Source: Nostoc sp. FACHB-973
Lineage (GTDB): Bacteria > Cyanobacteriota > Cyanobacteriia > Cyanobacteriales > Nostocaceae
Assembly (NCBI RefSeq): GCF_014698115.1
Contig: NZ_JACJSJ010000045.1
Coordinates: 1-63,205, forward strand
Direction of reading: 5' to 3'
DNA: 63,205 nt
Notes under the pieces: generated by a model
What the model was told of the DNA's origin: nothing
What the model saw: only the letters and a program-made list of their open reading frames with translations
Database searches by the model: none
Shown here: positions 27,010-33,535 of the stretch, in pieces
Numbering within the stretch: the stretch's first letter is position 1
How the letters are laid out: every line of letters begins with the position of its first letter
Made by a program: the position numbers and the translations under genes

Positions 27010-27644
27010 TTCAAACCAGTCTTTTCTAATAAAAACCAAGTCAGATCATCCTGTGGAAATTGACGATCGCGGTGATAGACAAACCCATAATCTAATAGAT
27101 GTAAGTCATCAAATTTATCAAGCATCTCACCTGCAAAGTCACGCTTAAATAATTTACCCTGATGACCACGATAATTTACTTCTACAGGTGTAGGATTATA
27201 ATATTCTGCAATACAAATATAGCGATCGCTAACTTGATAAAGCAGTTCATACACCTTTGCTAGCACATCCGATCTGATATGTATCAACACTCCCTTAACA
27301 AGAGCAAGGTCATATTTACAAACAGGTACAAAGTCGATAATTGACTGGTGGTAAACCTTATAATCATTATGTAATTGCAGTTGTTCTACAGCTTTTTGGT
27401 TAATTTCAACTGCCGAAATTTCCGCTCTAGGAATAAGTTCTTTAATTGCCTGTAAATTAAGACCTATATTGGCACCAAGTTCAATTACCGATTGAATATA
27501 GTTAGTTCTTGAAAGTATCTTGGCAAATAGTGAAATATTGCTAGCAACTGAAATATCTTCTTGATTTCTATTGATGTATTCATAACCAAAACTACCAGCC
27601 CAAAAATTTTCTTGCTCAGTTCTAAAATTAGAGTTATTTACCAT
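27006..27644 (-). CDS. SAM-dependent methyltransferase, pseudaminic acid biosynthesis-associated
   Basis: A 212-residue class I methyltransferase that resembles the methylase family found inside pseudaminic acid operons. The start TEQENFWAGSFGYEYINRN is characteristic of that family. The SAM-binding motif I is VIELGANIGLNLQAIK, with the acidic residue after the next strand in ISAVEINQKAVEQL. It ends HRDRQFPQDDLTWFLLEKT. The target is unknown; O- or N-methylation of the nonulosonic acid or of a precursor is a reasonable guess. It overlaps the cytidylyltransferase gene by 11 bp upstream and the pseG start by 4 bp downstream. Confidence 0.88.
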   Translation of the reverse strand: MVNNSNFRTEQENFWAGSFGYEYINRNQEDISVASNISLFAKILSRTNYIQSVIELGANIGLNLQAIKELIPRAEISAVEINQKAVEQLQLHNDYKVYHQSIIDFVPVCKYDLALVKGVLIHIRSDVLAKVYELLYQVSDRYICIAEYYNPTPVEVNYRGHQGKLFKRDFAGEMLDKFDDLHLLDYGFVYHRDRQFPQDDLTWFLLEKTGLK

Positions 27645-28371
27645 ATTGTTTCTGTTCGACGTGTGCGTTAATTAGTGACCAATCAGGATGCTGCCTAAGT
27701 AAATCTAAACAATCCTCCAAGGTGAATTTTGGCAATTTAGGATAAAGCGCTTCAATAATTCTTTTGATAAGTTCAAAATCATCTGCTGTGTCCACTGTCC
27801 AGCGATGTGAACTTTGATTTTCTAAATAAACTACCTGAGTCAATCGATAACGTTCAGGGTGCATATAAATAAACGGAGTAACATGCTCCCGATCAGGTTG
27901 TGTTGTTGCTTCTACAAATGCTTCATGTAATGCTATGAATGAAAAAATCTCAGTATCCATTCCTCTTGGGTACGTTCGTTCCAAGCAGTTAGAAACATAA
28001 TCATATTGACTTTGATTGTCGAGATAAAATTGAATTACCCTATCAATGACTTGTGGATCAATCAATGGACAATCAGAAGTAACACGAACTACTACATCTG
28101 CATGATGCTCTTTAGCAGCCTGATAACATCTGTCTAACACGTCTTCTTCAGAGCCTCTAAAATATGCTATTGAAAGGCGCTCGCAAAGCTCAACAATTGG
28201 CAAATCTGTACTATTGTTTGTAGTAGCAATCACAATTTCATCAGCAAACTTTACTCGCTTTAATCTCTCAATCTGGTATTCTAATAAAGGCTTATCTAAT
28301 ATTTTTTTGAGTACCTTTCCAGGAAGGCGAGTTGAAGTCATTCTTGCCTGAACAATAATTACATTTTTCAT
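27634..28371 (-). CDS. pseF: CMP-pseudaminic acid cytidylyltransferase (PseF/SpsF-like)
   Basis: Activates pseudaminic acid with CTP to the CMP-sugar, the transferase donor. The nucleotide-binding N-terminus is VIIVQARMTSTRLPGKVLKK, the hallmark of SpsF-type cytidylyltransferases. The metal/nucleotide motif VVRVTSDCPLIDPQVIDRVI and the late HRWTVDTADDFELIKRI also fit. 245 residues. SpsF-like enzymes take the PseF role in many pse operons; the operon context supports the assignment more than the sequence alone. The ATG overlaps the pseC stop (ATGA). Confidence 0.88.
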   Translation of the reverse strand: MKNVIIVQARMTSTRLPGKVLKKILDKPLLEYQIERLKRVKFADEIVIATTNNSTDLPIVELCERLSIAYFRGSEEDVLDRCYQAAKEHHADVVVRVTSDCPLIDPQVIDRVIQFYLDNQSQYDYVSNCLERTYPRGMDTEIFSFIALHEAFVEATTQPDREHVTPFIYMHPERYRLTQVVYLENQSSHRWTVDTADDFELIKRIIEALYPKLPKFTLEDCLDLLRQHPDWSLINAHVEQKQYGK

Positions 28372-29534
28372 ATCAGCGCCTCTCTTAGCGAAGCTAATAC
28401 CTTATTTTGACTCTCTTCATCTAGTCCAGAATATAAGGGGATACTAATAGCTTCTTGGTAGTATTTTTCAACCTCTGTAAAGTCTCCTAATTGAAAACCA
28501 AATCTTTGGTAATAAGGCTGTAGATGAACTGGGATATAGTGCAAATTAACACCAATTCCTTCACCGCGAAGTTCTTCAAATACCTGTCGATGAGTTTTAT
28601 TAATCTTATCCAGTTTCAGGCGAATCACATAAAGATGCCAGCTAGATTCACTATCTGGATGTTGCCACGGCAACATTAATGGCAAATCTTGCAGTAGTTG
28701 ATTATAACGGTTAGCTAAAAACCGGCGACGTTCTACAAACTCATTTAGTCTTTGCATCTGACTAGTACCTAATGCTGCTTGAATATCTGTCATCCGATAG
28801 TTGAAGCCTAATTCTAGTTGCTGATAATACCAATAACCGTGAGATTCTCCTTGCATTAAATCTGGATTGCGAGTTATGCCATGACTTCTTAATCTAATTA
28901 ATTTTTGATACAATTCCTCCTGATTTGTTAGCACCATACCGCCTTCACCAGTCGTGATAATTTTCACTGGATGAAAGCTAAAAACTGTCATATCAGAAAA
29001 TTGACATGAACCAACAGGTTGTCTCTGATAAGTTCCCCCGATGGCATGAGAAGCATCTTCAATAATTTTGAAATTATATTGCTGTGATAAAGCACCAATT
29101 TTTTCCATTTCACAGGATTGCCCTGCAAAATGCACAGGTATTAAAACTTTAGGCAAACACCCTTGTTTTTCTGCCTGAGCTAACTTATTTTCTAATTCAT
29201 CTACGCTCAAATTATAGGTATTTGAATCAATATCAATAAAATCTACTTTGGCATTACAATAAAGCCCACAATTAGCTGAAGCAATAAAGGTATTTGGTGA
29301 TGTCCAAATAACGTCTCCTTCTCCTAAATTGGCAGCAAGACAAGCAATATGTAATCCAGCTGTAGCACTGGAAACTGCTACAGCATATTTCACCTGGCAA
29401 TAGTTAGCAACAGCTTGCTCAAACCTCTCTATAGACGGGCCTTGAGTAATCCAGTCTGAGCGTAAAACTGCAATTATGGCATCAATATCTTGTTGATTAA
29501 TATCTTGCCGCCCATAGGGAATGTAGTCACTCAT
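28368..29534 (-). CDS. pseC: UDP-4-amino-4,6-dideoxy-N-acetyl-beta-L-altrosamine transaminase
   Basis: A PLP-dependent aminotransferase of the DegT/DnrJ/EryC1 family that aminates C4 of the keto sugar made by PseB. The N-terminus IPYGRQDINQQDIDAIIAVL is typical. The cofactor region includes VSSATAGLHIACLAANLGEG and EDASHAIGGTYQRQPVG. The Schiff-base Lys is in FSFHPVKIITTGEGG. The C-terminus has the conserved LYVIRLKLDKINKTHRQVFE and GIGVNLHYIPVHLQPYYQ. 388 residues. The start overlaps the pseB stop by 4 bp (ATGA). Confidence 0.95.
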   Translation of the reverse strand: MSDYIPYGRQDINQQDIDAIIAVLRSDWITQGPSIERFEQAVANYCQVKYAVAVSSATAGLHIACLAANLGEGDVIWTSPNTFIASANCGLYCNAKVDFIDIDSNTYNLSVDELENKLAQAEKQGCLPKVLIPVHFAGQSCEMEKIGALSQQYNFKIIEDASHAIGGTYQRQPVGSCQFSDMTVFSFHPVKIITTGEGGMVLTNQEELYQKLIRLRSHGITRNPDLMQGESHGYWYYQQLELGFNYRMTDIQAALGTSQMQRLNEFVERRRFLANRYNQLLQDLPLMLPWQHPDSESSWHLYVIRLKLDKINKTHRQVFEELRGEGIGVNLHYIPVHLQPYYQRFGFQLGDFTEVEKYYQEAISIPLYSGLDEESQNKVLASLREALI

Positions 29535-30520
29535 TGCTTCAGCATATCAAGTAATTGGAAACCTTTTAGCCATTCTGTATTTATCTCAGAGCTATACTCA
29601 AACCCTTCTACCACAGGGACTCCTTTTTCATCCAAAGCATTGCAAGTGTAATCGATAGAGTAGGCATATTCAATAGTTGGTTTAATCACATAATGGTCAG
29701 CAAATTCTATTGCTAAATGTGAAGCTTCAGCAGAAAACATGGCTTCATGTAGTTTTTCGCCTGGTCGAATGCCAACAATTTTAATTGGGACTCCCGGTGC
29801 AAGTGCTTCAGCTAAATCGGTAATTTTCATTGAAGGAATCTTTGGGACAAAGATTTCTCCACCATGCATTCTTTCAAAACTATTGAAAACTAAATCTACA
29901 GCTTGTTGCAGGGTAATCCAAAAACGGGTCATACGCGGATCTGTAATGGGGATTTCTGTGGATTTTTCCCGAATCAGTTTTTGAAATAAGGGTACAACTG
30001 AGCCTCTTGAACCGACGACATTACCATAACGCACTACAGCAAACCGGGTTTTCATGGAACCAACAATATTATTAGCTGCAACAAAAAGTTTATCCGCTGC
30101 TAGCTTAGTTGCACCGTATAGATTAATTGGATTAACTGCCTTGTCTGTTGATAGAGCAATTACTTTTTCAACTTGTTGTTCAATGGCAACATCAATGACA
30201 TTATTTGCCCCATGAATATTTGTTTTAATACATTCCATTGGGTTGTATTCAGCAGCAGGAATATGCTTGAGTGCCGCAGCATGAATAACATAATCTACAT
30301 CTCTCATTGCCATATGTAAACGATCGCGATCGCGCACATCTCCAATAAAATAGCGCATCGCTGGTGCGTTAAACTCCTGCGCCATTTCATACTGTTTGAG
30401 TTCATCCCGTGAATAAACTATGACCTTCTGCGGCTGATACCGGCTGAGAATCGTTTTCACAAATTGCTTGCCGAAGGAGCCTGTACCACCAGTAATTAAA
30501 ATCGATTTGCCATTAAACAT
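29531..30520 (-). CDS. pseB: UDP-N-acetylglucosamine 4,6-dehydratase (inverting)
   Basis: First committed step of the pseudaminic acid pathway: dehydrates UDP-GlcNAc at C4-C6 with C5 epimerisation. An extended SDR enzyme: NAD motif ILITGGTGSFGKQFVKTIL, catalytic region LSTDKAVNPINLYGATKLAA with the Thr-Asp-Lys and Tyr-x3-Lys elements, then VRYGNVVGSRGSVVPLFQKL and MTRFWITLQQAVDLVF. 329 residues is right for PseB. It is the first pse gene; the 59-bp gap to the upstream TPR gene on the same strand leaves the promoter position open. It probably works as a soluble oligomer. Confidence 0.96.
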   Translation of the reverse strand: MFNGKSILITGGTGSFGKQFVKTILSRYQPQKVIVYSRDELKQYEMAQEFNAPAMRYFIGDVRDRDRLHMAMRDVDYVIHAAALKHIPAAEYNPMECIKTNIHGANNVIDVAIEQQVEKVIALSTDKAVNPINLYGATKLAADKLFVAANNIVGSMKTRFAVVRYGNVVGSRGSVVPLFQKLIREKSTEIPITDPRMTRFWITLQQAVDLVFNSFERMHGGEIFVPKIPSMKITDLAEALAPGVPIKIVGIRPGEKLHEAMFSAEASHLAIEFADHYVIKPTIEYAYSIDYTCNALDEKGVPVVEGFEYSSEINTEWLKGFQLLDMLKQ

Positions 30521-30579
30521 CTTGTATTTCTTTGTAATCTCAAAATTAATTGTTTTGCAAAAATATTAAAATGAAGTTG

Positions 30580-31008
30580 TTACTTAGAATTGGGCTGATT
30601 ATTTGTGCTGCGATCGCCCTTCCCTTCTTGCTTCTTAATCTGCTCTAATACAGTTTTGTAATCTTCCCTTTCTGGGTGCAATTTCACTAGCTTCTCTAAA
30701 GGTTCCATCGCACCCTTAGCATCCTTCAGTTTCAACCGCAACAAAGACAGTTTTTCTAAAGCAAGTTGGTTTTCTGGTTCGCGTTGTAAAACCAACTCGT
30801 AGCCCTTCACCTGTTTTTGTAGTACAGACTCAGCAGAAGGAGACGCAATTGCTGCCTTAGGACTTTGAATAGCCTGTTGGATTGCGGGAATAGCTGCAAA
30901 GACCGTAGAACCAACAAACGACACTAACGATACTATCGTTACAATCCTTTGTCGCCGCTCAATCTGCTTTTTACGGGAAATTAGGTATTCTTCCCCTGAA
31001 CCAGCCAT
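30580..31008 (-). CDS. Membrane-anchored TPR-type protein, unknown function
   Basis: 142 residues. A basic N-terminus (SRKKQIERRQRIV) precedes one membrane helix (TIVSLVSFVGSTVFAAIPAI). Then come about two TPR-like units: GYELVLQREPENQLALEKLS and AKGAMEPLEKLVKLHPERED. The tail is charged and Gln/Lys-rich. It is probably an inner-membrane anchored scaffold with its repeats in the cytosol or periplasm. It has the look of a conserved cyanobacterial protein of unknown role. It lies 59 bp upstream of pseB on the same strand, so co-transcription is possible, but no functional tie is evident. Confidence 0.8.
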   Translation of the reverse strand: MAGSGEEYLISRKKQIERRQRIVTIVSLVSFVGSTVFAAIPAIQQAIQSPKAAIASPSAESVLQKQVKGYELVLQREPENQLALEKLSLLRLKLKDAKGAMEPLEKLVKLHPEREDYKTVLEQIKKQEGKGDRSTNNQPNSK

Positions 31009-31772
31009 GTCTCAGTAGTTGCTGTGGTAAATACTTAGGTATCAGCAAGCCTCCCGCTATGAGGATACCCACCTGCTCAACAGAAACTAACATATTGACT
31101 GGAAATTTTTCACACAAAATTCAAAACCTGGCTCGGAATATAAACGAGGTCTGTGCTAAGCCAATCCTAGACGGAGAATTTAATGAGGCGATCGCCCCCC
31201 TTCCAAGCAAAACCCTCTGCTGTACCTAAACAGCACAACCCAATACTTTTTATTCTCTGTCCTGAAGATTAAAACTATATGAAGATTTGCGATAAATTTG
31301 CTTAACTCTAGATGTTTGCGATATTGTAAATAACGTTTAAATAAATATAACAGGGTAGACATTCCTACTCGATTGCAAACTTCATAGTCAGTCAAAAACT
31401 TTCAAATTAGCCCGTGTTCCATCGTTTCTTCGACAAGCACACCTATTTTTTGTGACTAAAAGAAATAAACTTTTACCAATCCTCCTCACTCAGGTGAGCA
31501 GTGCAACTTACCCTTTATCGACCTCATCCCTTAACCCCTGCCCGATTTCTGCAAGCAGTTGAAGGAGTGCCTAGCACAATTAGAGTATTCTGGTGGTGAT
31601 TACCGTACAAAAATGAATTTCCCAGTAATTGAGTAGAGTTTGTTATGGTATAGTTAGAAAGTTAAGACTAGCTTTACCAAATTACACCACTCTACGAGCC
31701 GGCAACAATTGCAGAATGGGAAGCAGTTTTAATTAAGCATTTACCAAACAAAATCTGAATTCAATCGAGGTT
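31009..31772. other. Intergenic region with possible gene remnants
   Basis: No full gene. Plus-strand 31501-31599 reads, from a GTG with AGGTGAG upstream, VQLTLYRPHPLTPARFLQAV followed by 12 more codons and a stop. Further on, about 31682-31759 reads ITPLYEPATIAEWEAVLIKH plus five codons and a stop. Both look protein-like and could be the two ends of a gene that lost its middle, or small ORFs. A 71-codon minus-strand frame at 31180-31395 has no supporting signal. Confidence 0.35.
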
Positions 31773-31991
31773 ATGACTCAGCAAGTAATTCACCCAATGG
31801 TGAAATTGCAGCGTAACGTGCAATCACTCATAGAATCGAACATTATCAAGCCAAGCGATAGTATCTGGAAAATCGCTTTGCTCTACGGCAATGAATGGCA
31901 GCACTGGAAACAAGAACTGCTAGACTTTGGCTTTAGTATGCAAGACCCAATTAGCGAATTGTTAGATGTAGAAGCTTGGGATGAAGAATAG
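31773..31991 (+). CDS. DUF4327 family small protein
   Basis: A 72-residue cyanobacterial protein: MTQQVIHPMVKLQRNVQSLI, then SDSIWKIALLYGNEWQHWKQ and an acidic C-terminus ending VEAWDEE. I recognise this as the DUF4327 family, small soluble proteins found widely in cyanobacteria and without known function. The N-terminal ATG and the full family length are present. Monocistronic by position; it is convergent with the kinase gene across a 95-bp GGGGAGT-type repeat. Confidence 0.85.
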   Translation: MTQQVIHPMVKLQRNVQSLIESNIIKPSDSIWKIALLYGNEWQHWKQELLDFGFSMQDPISELLDVEAWDEE

Positions 31992-32086
31992 GGCATTGGG
32001 GACTAGGGAGTGGGGAGTGAGGAGTTAGGAGTTATTTTCCTTGTCCCCTTATCTCCCTCATCTCCCAATTCCCCACTCCCCACTCC
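31992..32086. repeat. Short tandem repeat cluster (STRR)
   Basis: GGGAGTGGGGAGTGAGGAGT on the left, CTCATCTCCC and CCCCACTCCCCACTCCC on the right. The two halves are complementary and could form a long hairpin between the convergent DUF4327 and kinase genes. Confidence 0.8.
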
Positions 32087-33370
32087 CTAAACTTGACAAG
32101 CAGCTAAGGCCTCCGCTAATTCCTTGGCAGTCTGATAGCGATCGCGTGGCAATGGTTCGGTAACGCGGTCAATAACATCTCTTAATTGGGAACTAATAGT
32201 GGGAACTTTTGCCACATCAAACCTGAAGTGTCGCCCCTGTTGGCGGTAATACTTGAAAGGGTTTTCGCCCGTGAGCAGAAAAATCAGCGTTGGCCCAATT
32301 GCATATAAATCAGATTGCGTCAAAGGTTGTCCTCGTTCTTGTTCGGGAGCGCAGTAACCTTCTGCCCCAATACGAGTACCAGGCAGTGTACCAATTTCCT
32401 TAACTGCACCAAAATCCAGCACCACTATGCGATTTTGAAAGCTTCGCACCATCAAGTTAGCGGGTTTTATATCGCGGTGGATCAGTGGAGACTCTTGGCT
32501 ATGAAGATAGTCTAGAATATCGCAGGTTTGGATCATCCAGGCGATCGCTTGGTTTGGCGTTACTGGGCCAGTGGTAGAAATACGTTTCTCTAAATCTTGT
32601 CCGTGGATTAGTTCCATTGCCAAGAATTTTTTTCCATCTTCCACAAAGAAATCGTAATACTTGGGAATTCCAGGATGCTTGAGAGATTTGAGAGTATACG
32701 CTTCCCGCTCAAATAATTCTTGAGCTTTGGCAATTCTCACCATATCAGCATTCATTTGCTTCAACACCAGTAGTTGTGGCATACCCGCAATCAAACCAGC
32801 CGCATCCCAAGCGAGATAGGTAGTACCCATCCCTCCTTGTCCTAGAGTTCGCAACACCTGATAATGGCGAATCTTCTGTTGCACTGACAGGGGTTGACCA
32901 CAGTGGATGCAAAACAGATTATTCGGGGAGTTACCTTCGTGAGTGCAAGTGTAGGATAAAATCCCAGGATTTTTTGCTGAGGAGACTGTTGGAGCTGCGT
33001 TTTCCAGCGTTTCTTGGATCTCTTGCCAAGGCAACCAAACCTCCGGTGGTTTTACCGCCTGGATTTGGAATTGCAGTATTGGACCTCCCTGTGCCAGTTG
33101 CAAAAGTGAATTATCTGGTAACAGACTTTGGATCACCAGGACACCATTGAGGAAAGTTCCATTTGTGCCCTGACTAATTAGTTGCCAAGCACCGCCATTG
33201 CTGGCAGCATCCACTTGTCTAAGTTCTAGATGATACCGAGAAACCAAACTATCAGTTAAAACAACATGATTGTCTGCTGCTCGACCAATCCGAATTATGG
33301 AAGAGTTTTCAAAGCACCACTGATGGAGCGGCGTTTTCTGTTGCGGTTCTAACAGGGTCAGAGTAACCAC
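32087..33370 (-). CDS. FHA domain-zinc ribbon-Ser/Thr protein kinase
   Basis: A Hanks-type signalling kinase of 427 residues. Domains in order: FHA phosphothreonine-binding domain (about 1-105; SIIRIGRAADNHVVLTD, VSRYHLEL, GTNGTFLNG); a zinc ribbon (about 139-160; YTCTHEG...LFCIHCGQPL); and the kinase domain (about 168-425). The kinase has glycine loop LGQGGMGTTYLAWD, Lys in LLVLKQMN, catalytic loop LIHRDIKPANLMV, DFG in VVLDFGAVKEIG, and APE in GYCAPEQERG; all key residues are intact. The start is GTG at 33370. No membrane helix, so cytosolic. It lies downstream of a PP2C gene on the same strand that also begins with zinc ribbons, suggesting an opposing kinase-phosphatase pair. Confidence 0.95.
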   Translation of the reverse strand: MVTLTLLEPQQKTPLHQWCFENSSIIRIGRAADNHVVLTDSLVSRYHLELRQVDAASNGGAWQLISQGTNGTFLNGVLVIQSLLPDNSLLQLAQGGPILQFQIQAVKPPEVWLPWQEIQETLENAAPTVSSAKNPGILSYTCTHEGNSPNNLFCIHCGQPLSVQQKIRHYQVLRTLGQGGMGTTYLAWDAAGLIAGMPQLLVLKQMNADMVRIAKAQELFEREAYTLKSLKHPGIPKYYDFFVEDGKKFLAMELIHGQDLEKRISTTGPVTPNQAIAWMIQTCDILDYLHSQESPLIHRDIKPANLMVRSFQNRIVVLDFGAVKEIGTLPGTRIGAEGYCAPEQERGQPLTQSDLYAIGPTLIFLLTGENPFKYYRQQGRHFRFDVAKVPTISSQLRDVIDRVTEPLPRDRYQTAKELAEALAACQV

Positions 33371-33384
33371 AATACAACCTGTAA

Positions 33385-33531
33385 GGTAAGGGGATTAGGG
33401 AGTGGGGAGTGGGGAGTAGGGGGAGATGAGGGAGATGAGGGGGATGAGGGAGACAAGGTGACAAGGAGAATAACTCCTAACTCCTCATTCGCCACTCCCA
33501 CTCCCTACTCCCCATTCCCCATTCCCCATTT
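33385..33531. repeat. Short tandem repeat cluster (STRR)
   Basis: GGGGAGTGGGGAGTAGGGGG and GATGAGGGAGATGAGGGG on the left, CTCCCTACTCCCCATTCCCC on the right. It fills the gap between the phosphatase and kinase genes. Confidence 0.85.
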
Positions 33532-33535
33532 ATGT

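Noticed and set aside
31180..31395. 71-codon minus-strand frame
   Set aside because: No Shine-Dalgarno sequence, no recognisable domain, and codon use unlike neighbours; probably chance.
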